Source: Jeotgalibacillus campisalis (lineage in GTDB: Bacteria; Bacillota; Bacilli; Bacillales; Jeotgalibacillaceae). Taken from it: 58,645 nt of DNA. Shown in pieces: positions 1-10,012 of the stretch. The position numbers were made by a program, and so were the translations under genes. Location: positions 1 through 58,645 of the forward strand of contig NZ_JXRR01000006.1 in NCBI RefSeq assembly GCF_000829515.1. The letters run 5' to 3'. The first letter of the stretch is position 1. Every line of letters begins with the position of its first letter. The notes under the pieces are model-generated. The model saw only the letters and a list, made by a program, of their open reading frames with translations, was not told the DNA's origin and did not search any database.

Positions 1-68
1 CAGTTAAGCTCTTCAGCGCCGATGGTAGTTGGGGGTCTCCCCCTGTGAGAGTAGGACGTCGCTAGGCA
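1..68 (+). rRNA. 5S ribosomal RNA, 3' part
   Basis: The first bases match the 3' half of Bacillus 5S rRNA, including the conserved segments TTAAGCTCTTCAGCGCCGAT and CCCCCTGTGAGAGTAGGACG. The 5' half lies outside the window. The exact mature end is not visible; I place it just before the A-run that starts the terminator. It is the last gene of an rRNA operon upstream, so ctsR sits directly behind an rrn operon. No tRNA gene follows it. Confidence 0.93.
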
Positions 69-74
69 CAAAAA

Positions 75-107
75 AAAGAGTCATTCCCATTGGGAATGGC
101 CTTTTTT
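75..107 (+). terminator. Intrinsic terminator of the upstream rrn operon
   Basis: An inverted repeat CATTCCCA/TGGGAATG (82-98), flanked by an A-run before it and followed by CCTTTTTT, forms a Rho-independent terminator just after the 5S gene. Confidence 0.8.
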
Positions 108-279
108 GTGCTTTCTTTTATCTAACTAAATGAGATTTTAAGTGGTTATTAATCCAGGTGTCGAATTCAATTCTATTTTTAGATTAGACAAGATGCCTCG
201 AATAAGTAGCATTTTTGTATACTTTACATGCTAGAACTGATATGAAAAAGTTTTTTTACTTCAGCTGAATTCACCCTAT

Positions 280-309
280 TTGCAAAAGGATCGAAGCGTA
301 TTGTATAAT
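280..309 (+). promoter_or_regulatory. SigA-type promoter of the ctsR operon
   Basis: A -35 box TTGCAA at 280-285 and a perfect -10 box TATAAT at 304-309 are 18 bp apart. The -10 box is immediately followed by the CtsR box, so repressor binding would cover the transcription start. The rest of the 112-340 region is AT-rich and holds no gene I can support. Confidence 0.65.
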
Positions 310-312
310 TTA

Positions 313-335
313 TGTCAAAGATAGTCAAAGTCAAA
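313..335 (+). promoter_or_regulatory. CtsR operator (heptad direct repeat)
   Basis: GTCAAA occurs at 314-319, 324-329 and 330-335. The first two copies are 10 bp apart and fit the known CtsR box, a direct repeat of RGTCAAA separated by NAN. A third half-site abuts the second and runs into the ctsR ribosome binding site. This implies autorepression of the operon by CtsR, as known in B. subtilis; the role of the extra half-site is inference. Confidence 0.88.
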
Positions 336-349
336 GGGGGGTGGGGGTT

Positions 350-811
350 GTGAAAAACATTTCAGATGTAATTGAAAAGTATCTTAAGAAGGTTTTAGAA
401 GGCAGTGGCAGTGAAATAGTGGAAATAAAGAGGAGCGAAATTGCAGATAAATTTCAGTGTGTGCCTTCTCAAATTAATTATGTAATTAACACCCGTTTTA
501 CTGTAGAGCGCGGATATGTAGTTGAAAGTAAGCGTGGCGGTGGAGGATATATTCGCATTATCAAAGTTAAAAGCCATGATCAGTCCCATTTAATTGATCA
601 GGTATCAGAACTGCTTCAATCTCATATTGCTCAGGCTACAGCAGAAGATGTAATTTATCGGCTTCTAAATGAAGAATGTATTTCCAAAAGAGAGGCAAAG
701 CTGATGTTAAGTGCAATGGAGCGAGCAACGCTTAAAATACCATTGCCTCTGCGAGATGAAATTCGAGCAAGAATATTAACTGCTATGTTAAGAACATTAA
801 AATATAAATAA
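350..811 (+). CDS. ctsR: Transcriptional repressor CtsR of class III stress genes
   Basis: CtsR is a winged-helix dimeric repressor of clp genes that is inactivated by heat and removed with the help of McsA/McsB and ClpC. The 153-residue product has the DNA-binding signature KFQCVPSQINYVINTRF and the glycine-rich wing ESKRGGGGYIRI in the N-terminal half, and an EREAK-like helix in the C-terminal domain. I chose the GTG at 350, not the in-frame GTG at 341, because the purine-rich AAAGGGGGGTG at 333-343 then acts as the ribosome binding site, and the protein starts MKNISD like its relatives. It is the first gene of the operon, 14 bp before mcsA. Confidence 0.95.
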   Translation: MKNISDVIEKYLKKVLEGSGSEIVEIKRSEIADKFQCVPSQINYVINTRFTVERGYVVESKRGGGGYIRIIKVKSHDQSHLIDQVSELLQSHIAQATAEDVIYRLLNEECISKREAKLMLSAMERATLKIPLPLRDEIRARILTAMLRTLKYK

Positions 812-825
812 ATGAGGTGAGAGGG

Positions 826-1374
826 ATGGTTTGTCAAGAATGCCAGCAGCGTCCCGCAGCATTGCATTTTACGAAAGTAGTAAACGGAGAGAAAACAGAG
901 GTTCACTTATGTGAGGTGTGTGCACAAGATAAAGGTGATGCTTTTTTAGCTAGTGATGCGAGTGCATTTTCATTCAATAATTTACTTGCCGGCCTTTTAA
1001 ATATAACGCCTGTTGTTCAACAGCCAAACCAATCACAGCATTCAGATAAAGAAACCATCCGTTGTAAGGAATGCGAGTTAACCTTCCCGCAATTTTTGAA
1101 AATCGGGAAATTCGGATGCCCATCCTGTTACGAATCTTTTCGAGAAGAGCTTCCCCCCATTTTAAAAAGGCTTCACAGCGGCAATGCAATCCATCAGGGG
1201 AAACTTCCTGAGCGTGAGGGCGGGAGCATTCATGTGAAGAGAAAAATCAGTGAGCTAAGGACTGAATTAAAGGAATTGGTGAAGGAAGAAGAGTTTGAAA
1301 AAGCAGCAGGGGTACGCGACCATATTCGCTCGCTTGAAAAAGATATCGATCAGCAAGGAGGTGACCAGCCTTGA
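826..1374 (+). CDS. mcsA: McsA, zinc-finger activator of the McsB arginine kinase
   Basis: McsA binds and activates the protein-arginine kinase McsB. The 182-residue protein has two zinc-finger modules: CxxC at residues 3/6 and 29/32, then CKEC and CPSC further on. A C-terminal UVR motif ([19 protein letters not shown]) is the part that contacts ClpC-type ATPases. The ATG at 826 is preferred over an in-frame GTG at 817 because GAGGTGAGAGGG (814-825) is its Shine-Dalgarno and the start MVCQEC matches the family. Its stop overlaps the TTG start of mcsB, which suggests translational coupling. Confidence 0.94.
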   Translation: MVCQECQQRPAALHFTKVVNGEKTEVHLCEVCAQDKGDAFLASDASAFSFNNLLAGLLNITPVVQQPNQSQHSDKETIRCKECELTFPQFLKIGKFGCPSCYESFREELPPILKRLHSGNAIHQGKLPEREGGSIHVKRKISELRTELKELVKEEEFEKAAGVRDHIRSLEKDIDQQGGDQP

Positions 1375-2450
1375 CACTTGAAAAATTTTTGACGAAGGCT
1401 GTTACTTCCTGGATGAATGAAGAAGGACCATATTCAGAAATTGTTTTATCTAGTCGAATACGATTAGCCAGAAACAGTAAACATCATTCTTTTCCGACAG
1501 TATTCACGGAGAAGGAGGCAGCAGATGTTTCTCAAAAAGTAAAAGATAGCATGCAAAAGGCAGGAGAATCGCTTGAACTGCTGGAAATGAAAGAATTGCA
1601 GGAGCTGCAAAAACGTGTACTGGTTGAAAAGCATTTGATCAGCCCGAATCTAGCGGAAGATTCTGCTTCATCTGCTGTCTGGCTGTCTGATGAAGAAGAT
1701 ATAAGTATTATGGTGAACGAAGAAGATCACCTTCGCATTCAATGTTTGTATCCAGGGCTGCAATTAAAGGAAGGACTGCGAAAGGCAAATGAACTCGACG
1801 ATGCAATTGAAGAGCATTTTGATTATGCATTTGATGAGCAGCTTGGCTATTTGACCACATGCCCCACAAATGTTGGCACAGGCTTGCGGGCATCTGTTAT
1901 GATGCACTTACCAGGTTTGATGATGACGAACCAAATGAATAGAATTATTCCGGCAATTGGACAATTTGGTCTTGTCGCAAGAGGAATTTACGGGGAAGGC
2001 AGCGAAGCTTTAGGTAACATCTTTCAAATTTCTAATCAGACCACGCTGGGGAAATCTGAGGAAGACATTGTAGAAGATCTTTTACGGGTAGTTCACCAAA
2101 TTATTGCTCAGGAGAAAGCAGCACGAGAAGCATTGGTTCAAACTTCAGGTGTTCAGCTTGAAGATCGGGTTTTAAGGTCCTATGGTGTTTTAAGGTATAG
2201 TCGTATCATAGAATCTATAGAAGCGGCTAAATGTTTGTCAGATGTGCGTTTAGGAATTGATCTGGGGTATATAAAGGATGTACCTAGGACGATTTTAAAT
2301 GAACTGATGATACTTACTCAGCCAGGTTTTCTTCAACAATACGCGGGAGGGTTTTTACGTCCTTTTGAGCGTGATTTGCGAAGAGCCTCGTTAATACGTG
2401 AACGATTAGAAATGGATGATTCACAGCTAAAAGGAGGAACAGACCTATGA
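1371..2450 (+). CDS. mcsB: Protein-arginine kinase McsB
   Basis: McsB phosphorylates arginine residues of misfolded proteins and of CtsR, which marks them for ClpCP. The 359-residue protein shows the phosphagen-kinase fold: [11 protein letters not shown] near residue 25, the loop [18 protein letters not shown] around 164-181, and [10 protein letters not shown]. Near the C-terminus are [10 protein letters not shown] and the conserved [14 protein letters not shown]. The start is TTG at 1371 behind a strong AGGAGGTGACC. It overlaps mcsA by 4 bp and clpC by 4 bp. Confidence 0.96.
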   Translation: MTLEKFLTKAVTSWMNEEGPYSEIVLSSRIRLARNSKHHSFPTVFTEKEAADVSQKVKDSMQKAGESLELLEMKELQELQKRVLVEKHLISPNLAEDSASSAVWLSDEEDISIMVNEEDHLRIQCLYPGLQLKEGLRKANELDDAIEEHFDYAFDEQLGYLTTCPTNVGTGLRASVMMHLPGLMMTNQMNRIIPAIGQFGLVARGIYGEGSEALGNIFQISNQTTLGKSEEDIVEDLLRVVHQIIAQEKAAREALVQTSGVQLEDRVLRSYGVLRYSRIIESIEAAKCLSDVRLGIDLGYIKDVPRTILNELMILTQPGFLQQYAGGFLRPFERDLRRASLIRERLEMDDSQLKGGTDL

Positions 2451-4891
2451 TGTTTGGACGGTTTACCGAGAGAGCACAGAAAGTATTGGCGTTAGCACAG
2501 GAAGAGGCAATTCGTCTTTCCCATTCAAATATTGGCACTGAACATATTTTGCTTGGGCTTGTTCGTGAAGGAGAAGGTATTGCTGCCAAAGCATTAAAAA
2601 GCCTTAATCTGAGCACAGAAAAGATCCAGGAAGAAGTAGAGGAACTGATTGGCAAAGGGACTGAGCAGTCACCAAGCGTTCATTATACACCGCGAGCAAA
2701 AAAAGTAATTGAGCTTTCTATGGACGAAGCGCGTAAATTAGGGCATTCATATGTAGGCACTGAACATATCCTTCTGGGGTTAATCCGCGAAGGAGAAGGT
2801 GTTGCAGCCCGGGTATTAAGTAATCTGGGTGTTAGTTTAAATAAAGCAAGACAGCAAGTGCTGCAGCTGTTGGGAAGCAATGAAGCAAGCGGTCACCAAG
2901 GCAGTTCAAATGCCAACGCGAGTACACCAACGCTCGACGGATTGGCAAGAGACCTCACTGTAATTGCACGGGAAGGAAGTCTTGATCCTGTTATTGGAAG
3001 AAGCAAAGAAATTCAGCGTGTCATTGAAGTGTTGAGCCGCCGGACAAAAAATAATCCTGTTTTAATTGGGGAGCCAGGTGTCGGTAAAACGGCGATTGCA
3101 GAAGGACTTGCACAGCAAATTGTGCAAAATGAAGTGCCGGAAATTTTACGTGATAAGCGCGTCATGACATTAGATATGGGTACAGTTGTTGCGGGTACGA
3201 AATACCGTGGGGAATTTGAAGACCGCCTTAAAAAAGTAATGGATGAGATTCGTCAAGCAGGCAACATAATCTTGTTCATCGATGAGCTTCATACGCTGAT
3301 TGGGGCAGGAGGAGCAGAGGGTGCGATTGACGCTTCAAATATTTTAAAACCATCACTTGCCCGCGGTGAACTTCAATGTATTGGTGCTACTACGCTCGAT
3401 GAATATAGAAAATACATTGAAAAAGATGCAGCATTAGAGCGCCGTTTTCAACCGATACAAGTAGATGAGCCAACCGCAGAAGAATCTGTTCAAATATTGA
3501 AGGGACTGCGTGACCGATATGAAGCGCATCACCGTGTATCCATTACAGATGCGGCAATTCACGCGGCAGTTAAGTTATCAGACCGCTATATATCGGATCG
3601 CTTTCTACCGGATAAAGCCATTGATTTAATAGATGAAGCAGGCTCAAAAGTGCGGCTGCGTTCTTATACAACGCCTCCTAATTTAAAAGAGCTTGAGGCG
3701 AAATTAGATGGCATACGGAATGAGAAAGATGCAGCAGTTCAAAGTCAGGAATTTGAAAAAGCTGCTTCATTACGTGATTCTGAACAAAAAACAAAAGAAA
3801 AATTAGATGAAACCAAAAAAATCTGGAAAGAAAAACAAGGTCAGGAGAATACGGAAGTAACCGTTGAAGATATCGCTCATGTGGTATCATCCTGGACGGG
3901 CGTACCGGTTTCACGTTTGGCAGAAACTGAAACGCACAAACTGTTAAAACTGGAAGATACACTGCATGATCGTGTCATTGGACAGGGAGATGCGGTTACT
4001 GCGATTGCTAAAGCCGTTAGACGTGCAAGAGCCGGCTTAAAAGACCCTAAGCGTCCAATTGGTTCGTTTATTTTCCTCGGACCTACAGGTGTCGGTAAAA
4101 CAGAACTTGCCAGAGCCTTAGCGGAATCCATGTTTGGTGATGAAGATTCCATGATCCGGATTGATATGTCTGAATACATGGAAAAACATTCGACATCCCG
4201 TCTTGTCGGTTCACCTCCAGGGTATGTGGGATATGAAGAAGGCGGTCAGTTAACAGAGAAAGTGCGACGCAAGCCTTATTCTGTAGTCCTGCTGGATGAG
4301 ATTGAAAAAGCGCATCCTGATGTATTCAATATTCTCCTTCAAGTGCTTGAGGATGGCCGGTTAACAGATTCTAAAGGACGAACGGTTGATTTTCGTAATG
4401 TCGTGTTGATTATGACATCAAATGTTGGAGCAGATGCATTGAAATTCAATAAAAATGTTGGCTTCAATATTCAGGACTCTAAACAGGATTATAAAGACAT
4501 GAAGGGCCAAGTGCTGGAAGAGTTAAAACGCGCATTCCGACCTGAGTTCTTAAACAGAATCGATGAGATGATTGTTTTCCACTCACTCGAAAAACACCAC
4601 CTCAAAGAAATCGTCACTTTAATGGCTAATGAGCTGGTTAATCGCTTAAAAGAGCAGGATATAGAGCTTTCGATTACAGAAGCTGCAAAAGAAAAAATTG
4701 CAGATGAAGGATATAATCCTGAGTATGGAGCTAGGCCCCTGCGCCGTGCGATTCAAAAGCATGTTGAGGATCGATTGTCTGAAGAGTTGTTAAAAGGCAA
4801 GGTACTGGCAGGATATACGATAGAAATTGACGTAGAAAACAATGAATTTGTAGTAAACCGCAAAGAAGAAGCAGGTTCTACTGCTAAGTAA
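2447..4891 (+). CDS. clpC: Class III stress ATPase ClpC
   Basis: ClpC is the AAA+ unfoldase of the ClpCP protease; it recognises arginine-phosphorylated clients and adaptors. The 814-residue protein has two N-terminal Clp repeats (residues ~1-145), a first AAA module with Walker A GEPGVGKT (208-215) and Walker B ILFIDELH (~276), a coiled-coil M domain with a UVR-like [20 protein letters not shown] (~425-445), and a second AAA module with Walker A GPTGVGKT (545-552) and [10 protein letters not shown] (~615). Length is normal for the family. A strong AAAGGAGGAAC precedes ATGATG; the second ATG (2450) is an equal alternative start. Confidence 0.97.
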   Translation: MMFGRFTERAQKVLALAQEEAIRLSHSNIGTEHILLGLVREGEGIAAKALKSLNLSTEKIQEEVEELIGKGTEQSPSVHYTPRAKKVIELSMDEARKLGHSYVGTEHILLGLIREGEGVAARVLSNLGVSLNKARQQVLQLLGSNEASGHQGSSNANASTPTLDGLARDLTVIAREGSLDPVIGRSKEIQRVIEVLSRRTKNNPVLIGEPGVGKTAIAEGLAQQIVQNEVPEILRDKRVMTLDMGTVVAGTKYRGEFEDRLKKVMDEIRQAGNIILFIDELHTLIGAGGAEGAIDASNILKPSLARGELQCIGATTLDEYRKYIEKDAALERRFQPIQVDEPTAEESVQILKGLRDRYEAHHRVSITDAAIHAAVKLSDRYISDRFLPDKAIDLIDEAGSKVRLRSYTTPPNLKELEAKLDGIRNEKDAAVQSQEFEKAASLRDSEQKTKEKLDETKKIWKEKQGQENTEVTVEDIAHVVSSWTGVPVSRLAETETHKLLKLEDTLHDRVIGQGDAVTAIAKAVRRARAGLKDPKRPIGSFIFLGPTGVGKTELARALAESMFGDEDSMIRIDMSEYMEKHSTSRLVGSPPGYVGYEEGGQLTEKVRRKPYSVVLLDEIEKAHPDVFNILLQVLEDGRLTDSKGRTVDFRNVVLIMTSNVGADALKFNKNVGFNIQDSKQDYKDMKGQVLEELKRAFRPEFLNRIDEMIVFHSLEKHHLKEIVTLMANELVNRLKEQDIELSITEAAKEKIADEGYNPEYGARPLRRAIQKHVEDRLSEELLKGKVLAGYTIEIDVENNEFVVNRKEEAGSTAK

Positions 4892-4924
4892 TGCCTGATG
4901 CCAGGCATCTGTAAATCATTAGAT

Positions 4925-4966
4925 TAGTGCACGTGTGTTAGCCTCGCAACACGTGCACTATTTTTT
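4925..4966 (+). terminator. Strong intrinsic terminator after clpC
   Basis: A perfect 12-bp stem TAGTGCACGTGT/ACACGTGCACTA (4925-4936 with 4949-4960) and a 12-nt loop are followed by TTTTTT. A shorter hairpin (TGCCTG-ATG-CAGGCA type) lies just before it at 4892-4910. It should end most CtsR-controlled transcripts before radA. Confidence 0.88.
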
Positions 4967-4994
4967 ATTAACTTTTCAAGGAGATGGAATAAGA

Positions 4995-6371
4995 GTGGCA
5001 AAAAAGAAAACAAAATTTATGTGCCAGTCTTGTGGCTATGAATCTGCAAAATGGATGGGAAAATGTCCCGGCTGCGGTGAATGGAATACAATGGTTGAAG
5101 ACGTATCCATTACAGGGAAACAGCCAAGAAAAACATTTACTCATACGCCTGAAGGAAGTTCGGTTAAAGCAACTCCTCTTGTATCGGTTGAATCCATCCA
5201 AGAGCCGAGAGTTGAAACGAAAAGCGGGGAATTAAACCGTGTTCTTGGCGGTGGTGTCGTTCCAGGTTCACTTATTTTAATCGGTGGAGATCCAGGTATA
5301 GGAAAATCCACTTTGCTTTTACAAGTTTCCTCACAGCTGGCTGAACTAAAGAATAAAGTGCTGTACATTTCCGGAGAAGAATCGGTGAAACAGACGAAAT
5401 TGCGCTCTGACCGGTTGAACGTTACCTCCGAAGACTTATACGTGTATGCTGAAACAAATTTAGAATCCATTCATCATTCAATCGAACAATTGTCTCCGGA
5501 TTTTGTAGTCATTGATTCGATACAAACCGTCTACCATCCTGAAGTCACTTCCGCCCCAGGGAGTGTCACACAAGTACGTGAATGTACAGCTGAATTAATG
5601 CGCATCGCAAAAATGAAAAATATTGCGATCTTTATTGTAGGCCATGTAACAAAAGAAGGCTCCATTGCAGGCCCTCGTATATTAGAGCATATGGTTGATA
5701 CGGTTTTGTATTTTGAAGGAGAGCGCCACCACACGTACCGCATTTTACGCGCAGTAAAAAATCGTTTCGGCTCGACAAATGAGATGGGTATTTTTGAAAT
5801 GAAGGAATCGGGTTTAGAAGAAGTGTTAAATCCTTCAGAGATTTTTCTTGAAGAAAGATCCCAAGGTGCTGCGGGCTCTACTGTTGTAGCCTCTATGGAA
5901 GGCACAAGACCGGTCCTTGTAGAAATTCAGGCGCTTGTTACACCTACAAGCTTTAATAATCCTCGGCGTATGGCTACCGGAGTGGATCAAAGCAGAGTAT
6001 CTCTTTTAATGGCCGTACTTGAAAAAAGAGTCGGTTTGCTTTTACAGCAGCAGGATGCCTACTTAAAAGTAGCTGGCGGAGTGCGCTTGGATGAACCGGC
6101 GATTGATTTAGCGGTTGCCATCAGCATCGCTTCCAGCTTTAAAGATAAGCCTTCAAATGCCTTTGACTGCATCATTGGTGAAGTTGGCCTGACCGGAGAA
6201 ATCCGAAGAGTATCGCGGATTGAACAGCGTGTTCAGGAAGCTGCAAAGCTTGGATTTAAAAGAGTCATCATTCCTTCAAATAATATTGGAGGGTGGAAAT
6301 TCCCTGAGGATATTCAAATTATTGGGGTATCTGATGTGAATGAAGCGCTAAAGAAAGTATTGGGGGATTAA
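4995..6371 (+). CDS. radA: DNA repair protein RadA (Sms)
   Basis: RadA is a RecA-like branch-migration helicase of recombination intermediates. The 458-residue protein has an N-terminal C4 zinc finger (C10, C13, C24, C27), a Walker [11 protein letters not shown] at 97-106, the RadA-specific KNRFGS motif at 255-260, and a C-terminal Lon-protease-like domain ([19 protein letters not shown]). The GTG at 4995 is chosen because AAGGAGATGGA precedes it and [10 protein letters not shown] matches the family N-terminus; an upstream in-frame extension would run through the clpC terminator. disA follows 3 bp downstream. Confidence 0.96.
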   Translation: MAKKKTKFMCQSCGYESAKWMGKCPGCGEWNTMVEDVSITGKQPRKTFTHTPEGSSVKATPLVSVESIQEPRVETKSGELNRVLGGGVVPGSLILIGGDPGIGKSTLLLQVSSQLAELKNKVLYISGEESVKQTKLRSDRLNVTSEDLYVYAETNLESIHHSIEQLSPDFVVIDSIQTVYHPEVTSAPGSVTQVRECTAELMRIAKMKNIAIFIVGHVTKEGSIAGPRILEHMVDTVLYFEGERHHTYRILRAVKNRFGSTNEMGIFEMKESGLEEVLNPSEIFLEERSQGAAGSTVVASMEGTRPVLVEIQALVTPTSFNNPRRMATGVDQSRVSLLMAVLEKRVGLLLQQQDAYLKVAGGVRLDEPAIDLAVAISIASSFKDKPSNAFDCIIGEVGLTGEIRRVSRIEQRVQEAAKLGFKRVIIPSNNIGGWKFPEDIQIIGVSDVNEALKKVLGD

Positions 6372-6374
6372 CAC

Positions 6375-7445
6375 ATGGAAGAAAAAAGAAAGCAGGAACG
6401 TGTCGTTGACATCGTCCAGCTCGTAGCACCAGGCACCCCATTTCGGGAAGGGCTTGATAATGTTCTGCGTGCAGGGACCGGCGGATTGATCGTAGTTGGA
6501 TACAACGAGAAAATGAAGTCCATTGTAGATGGAGGCTTTCAGATTCATTGTCCGTTCTCCCCTACATTTTTATATGAACTTGCCAAGATGGACGGAGCGA
6601 TAATATTAAATGAAACAGGTAATAAAATATTAATTGCCAACGCTCAGCTTGCCCCGAGTCCGATGATTCCTTCTTCGGAAACCGGTATGCGGCATCGTAC
6701 GGCAGAGCGTGTAGCACGCGAAACGAATACACTGGTGATTGCTATTTCCCAGAGAAGAAACGTCATCACTTTATACAAAGGAACATTTCGCTATGCACTA
6801 AAAGAAATTGCGGTCATTCTTGCGAAAGCAAATCAAGCGGTTCAAACGCTGGAAAAATACCGTGTGGTGCTTGATCAAAGCATTTCTCATTTAACGCTGT
6901 TGGAATTCGAGGAAATGGTAACCTTCGGAGATGTCCTTCAGGTGCTGCATCGCTTTGAAATGGTTCTCCGTATAAAAAATGAGCTTTTAGTTTATTTAAA
7001 TGAATTGGGAACTGAAGGCAGGTTAGTACGGCTGCAAATGAATGAACTGATAGCTGATATGGAAGAAGAGGCCATGATGATTATGCGGGATTATGCAAAA
7101 GACAGACATATAAAATCCTTCGAGCTTCTTAACCGGTTTCAAGAAATGGTTTCATCTGAAGTACTCGAAGATGGTGCACTTTTAAAGCTTCTGGGACACA
7201 ATGGCTATACGCCAGGGGAAGATCTGACAGAACCAAGAGGGTACCGTGTACTGAGTAAAATTCCCCGTCTGCCTATAATGATTATTGAAAACTTAATAAA
7301 CGAGTTTTCGTACCTAAATCAGATGGTCAAAGCTTCTGTTCAAATGCTGGACGATGTGGAAGGCATTGGAGAAGTCAGAGCTAAAAAGATTAAAGAAGGA
7401 CTGCGCCTGATTAAAGATCAATCGATTGCAGATAATCAACTGTGA
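6375..7445 (+). CDS. disA: DNA integrity scanning protein DisA, diadenylate cyclase
   Basis: DisA makes cyclic di-AMP from two ATP and lowers its output on branched DNA, signalling damage before sporulation. In the 356-residue protein the DAC domain carries DGA at 73-75 and RHR at 106-108, the catalytic motifs. A helical linker follows, then a C-terminal RuvA-like helix-hairpin-helix ([16 protein letters not shown]). It sits 3 bp after radA, so the pair is cotranscribed; radA is known to affect DisA output. The ribosome binding site (GGGGGA) lies inside the radA end. Confidence 0.96.
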   Translation: MEEKRKQERVVDIVQLVAPGTPFREGLDNVLRAGTGGLIVVGYNEKMKSIVDGGFQIHCPFSPTFLYELAKMDGAIILNETGNKILIANAQLAPSPMIPSSETGMRHRTAERVARETNTLVIAISQRRNVITLYKGTFRYALKEIAVILAKANQAVQTLEKYRVVLDQSISHLTLLEFEEMVTFGDVLQVLHRFEMVLRIKNELLVYLNELGTEGRLVRLQMNELIADMEEEAMMIMRDYAKDRHIKSFELLNRFQEMVSSEVLEDGALLKLLGHNGYTPGEDLTEPRGYRVLSKIPRLPIMIIENLINEFSYLNQMVKASVQMLDDVEGIGEVRAKKIKEGLRLIKDQSIADNQL

Positions 7446-7643
7446 AATAATGGATTGAAAGCTTTGTAGATATATGATATGATATGTCGTTTTGTATAAA
7501 TTGACTTTATAATGAAATTCATGCTACGCTTTTTAAAATAGAGACGCAGAATTTATTTATTGTGCTAAAGTTTTCAATTTTATAGTCTACTGCAAGGTTT
7601 GAAATGCTTAAATTGGTAAATAATGAAACAAGGAGGTGAAGGG

Positions 7644-8744
7644 ATGTTAAGAAAAATTGTTCAAATATGTTTTTTGATTCTAGGTGGAACACTCGGTGTG
7701 TTCTTAATCCCAGATTTAGTATTTGGCCCTTTGAATGTAGACAACGCACTTATTAATAATCCATATGTAACTGCTATTTTAGGAGCTATTATTTTTTATA
7801 TTATCTTATTTTGGCTGATTGATCACGTAGTGGATTTCCTTAAGTGGTGCGAGGACAGACTGATAGAGGCGCCGGTGACGGACCTGCTTTTTGGAACACT
7901 TGGTCTGATTATCGGGCTGATCGTAGCGTTCCTGCTTGGTGTTGCGATTAATGATATTCAAATTTTGATCGTGAATACGGTGGCGCCAATATTACTGACG
8001 CTTATCTTAGGTTATTTAGGCTTTCGGGTAGGATTTACAAAACGGGATGAATTAATCCAGCTGTTCACGAAAAGTCCAGCTAAAAAAACGCTTGATATTA
8101 ATGGACAGCAGCAGATGGTAGACCCCCCTGTATCCAAGCGTCATAAAATTCTTGATACAAGTGTCATCATTGATGGGCGAATTGCGGACATTTGCCAGAC
8201 CGGTTTTTTAGATGGAGAGATTGTCATTCCTCAATTTGTTTTGGGAGAACTTCAGCATATTGCTGACTCTTCAGATGCACTAAAACGAAATCGCGGACGC
8301 CGGGGATTAGATATTCTTAAACGGATTCAGCGGGATATTCCGATCCAGGTCACCATCTATGAAGGGGATTTTGAAGAAATCCATGAAGTAGACAGCAAGC
8401 TTGTCAAACTTGCTAAGGTATTAAACGGCATTGTCGTGACCAATGACTTTAATTTAAATAAAGTTTGTGATTTGCAGGATGTTCAGGTGCTGAATATTAA
8501 TGATTTGGCGAATGCGGTGAAACCAGTCGTATTGCCCGGGGAAGAACTTCACGTTCAAATGATTAAAGATGGCAAGGAACAAAATCAGGGAATTGCGTAT
8601 CTTGATGACGGCACGATGATTGTCGTAGAAGACGGGAAAAACTATATCGGCAAGCATATAGACGTAGTCGTAACAAGTGTTCTTCAAACATCAGCAGGAA
8701 GAATGATTTTTGCGAAACCGAAAGCATACGAAAAAGCGCTGTAA
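7644..8744 (+). CDS. yacL: YacL-type membrane protein with PIN and TRAM domains
   Basis: This 366-residue protein has about four N-terminal hydrophobic segments (residues ~5-25, 40-65, 80-105, 110-130). A PIN-type nuclease-like domain starts at [16 protein letters not shown], with acidic residues and [10 protein letters not shown], and a C-terminal TRAM RNA-binding domain ([20 protein letters not shown]) follows. The target RNA or DNA is unknown. The ATG at 7644 is used because AGGAGGTGAAGGG ends just before it, while an in-frame ATG at 7623 lies upstream of that site. A possible SigA promoter with TTGACT (7501) is present in the 198-bp gap after disA. Confidence 0.9.
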   Translation: MLRKIVQICFLILGGTLGVFLIPDLVFGPLNVDNALINNPYVTAILGAIIFYIILFWLIDHVVDFLKWCEDRLIEAPVTDLLFGTLGLIIGLIVAFLLGVAINDIQILIVNTVAPILLTLILGYLGFRVGFTKRDELIQLFTKSPAKKTLDINGQQQMVDPPVSKRHKILDTSVIIDGRIADICQTGFLDGEIVIPQFVLGELQHIADSSDALKRNRGRRGLDILKRIQRDIPIQVTIYEGDFEEIHEVDSKLVKLAKVLNGIVVTNDFNLNKVCDLQDVQVLNINDLANAVKPVVLPGEELHVQMIKDGKEQNQGIAYLDDGTMIVVEDGKNYIGKHIDVVVTSVLQTSAGRMIFAKPKAYEKAL

Positions 8745-8768
8745 TCGCATAGAACAGGAGTTAATGCA

Positions 8769-9461
8769 ATGGAGTATGAAGTGATCATCCCAGCTGCCGG
8801 AAAAGGGAAAAGGATGGGGGCAGATCGAAATAAACTGCTGCTTGAAATAGACGGGAAACCGATTATTGTTCATACACTTCAAGTATTTGAAGACGACCCT
8901 CTGTGTAAGGGGATTATTCTCTCTGTGAGCCCTTATGATCGATTAGAGCTTGAAAACTGGCTTGTAAAGCATTCGATTTTTAAAGTAGTCGCTATGGCAG
9001 AAGGCGGCAAAGAGCGGCAGCAAAGTGTCTATAATGCTTTAATGTACGCAACGGCTCCTATTGTAATGGTACACGACGGGGCCAGACCTTTTATTCAGCA
9101 GGCTGCGATACATGAATTGGCTGAACAGGCTGCACAAACAGGTGCCGCTATAGCAGGAGTGCCGGTTAAGGATACGATGAAAGTGATCCGTGAAGGAACA
9201 GTGGAGCACACCATAGATCGTTCAAGCTTGTGGTCAATTCAGACGCCACAGGCTTTTCGTCTTTCCTTATTACGTAAGGCAAATGAAGAAGCAGTGAAAA
9301 CAGGTTTCATTGGAACCGATGATGCATCATTAGTTGAACAAATCGGTGAAAAAATTCAAGTCGTAGAGGCAGATTATGATAATATAAAGCTGACGACAAA
9401 AGAAGACCTTTTTTTTGCTGAAGCAATTCTGACAAAAAGAAAAAGCGGATATGAAAAATAG
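8769..9461 (+). CDS. ispD: 2-C-methyl-D-erythritol 4-phosphate cytidylyltransferase
   Basis: IspD joins CTP and MEP in the non-mevalonate isoprenoid pathway. The 230-residue protein has the nucleotide-binding PAAGKGKRM (8-16) and Lys22. Also present are VHDGARPF and the C-terminal GTDDASLVE of the family. ACAGGAG precedes the ATG. It lies 24 bp after yacL and 46 bp before ispF, so the two MEP-pathway genes are neighbours, as in B. subtilis. Confidence 0.96.
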   Translation: MEYEVIIPAAGKGKRMGADRNKLLLEIDGKPIIVHTLQVFEDDPLCKGIILSVSPYDRLELENWLVKHSIFKVVAMAEGGKERQQSVYNALMYATAPIVMVHDGARPFIQQAAIHELAEQAAQTGAAIAGVPVKDTMKVIREGTVEHTIDRSSLWSIQTPQAFRLSLLRKANEEAVKTGFIGTDDASLVEQIGEKIQVVEADYDNIKLTTKEDLFFAEAILTKRKSGYEK

Positions 9462-9507
9462 AAGAGATAATCGGCTTTAAAACAAAGGCGAAAAACGAGG
9501 TGAAAGT

Positions 9508-9984
9508 ATGTTTCGAATAGGACAAGGCTATGATGTTCATCAATTAACTGAAGGCAGACCGCTTATTCTTGGAGGGATACACATTCCTCATGAAAAAGGG
9601 CTGCTTGGCCACTCAGATGCGGATGTGCTGCTTCATGTAATAGCAGATGCAGCCCTTGGCGCAATTGCTGCTGGAGACATAGGCAAACACTTTCCAGATA
9701 CAGATCCCGCTTTTAAAGGAGCCGATTCCGGTAAATTACTTGAGCATGTATGGGCCCTGGTAAAAAAAGAAGGGTATACATTAGGCAACATTGATTGTAC
9801 GATCATCGCACAGCGCCCTAAAATGGCTCCTCATATAGAAGAGATGAGAGAGCGTATCGCCGGGCTTCTTGAAGCGTCCAAAGAACAGGTAAATGTAAAA
9901 GCAACCACAACAGAAAAGCTTGGATTTGCAGGACGGGAAGAAGGAATTGCCGCACAAGCGACGATTTTATTACAGACAAAATAA
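9508..9984 (+). CDS. ispF: 2-C-methyl-D-erythritol 2,4-cyclodiphosphate synthase
   Basis: IspF cyclises CDP-ME 2-phosphate to MEcPP in the MEP pathway. The 158-residue protein has the metal ligands D9, H11 (GYDVH) and H43 in [18 protein letters not shown]. The loop [11 protein letters not shown] and the C-terminal [16 protein letters not shown] are also typical. GAGGTGAAAG is the ribosome binding site. The length is typical for this trimeric enzyme. Confidence 0.97.
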   Translation: MFRIGQGYDVHQLTEGRPLILGGIHIPHEKGLLGHSDADVLLHVIADAALGAIAAGDIGKHFPDTDPAFKGADSGKLLEHVWALVKKEGYTLGNIDCTIIAQRPKMAPHIEEMRERIAGLLEASKEQVNVKATTTEKLGFAGREEGIAAQATILLQTK

Positions 9985-10012
9985 CAAGAAACACAAAATA
10001 GGAGGATTACGT

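Noticed and set aside
341-349. GTG at 341 as ctsR start
   Set aside because: It would place the Shine-Dalgarno partly inside the coding sequence and add residues not seen in CtsR relatives; GTG at 350 fits better.
395-589. Antisense ORF within ctsR
   Set aside because: It lies fully opposite a well conserved gene and has no ribosome binding site or recognisable product. The same applies to most antisense ORFs in the window.
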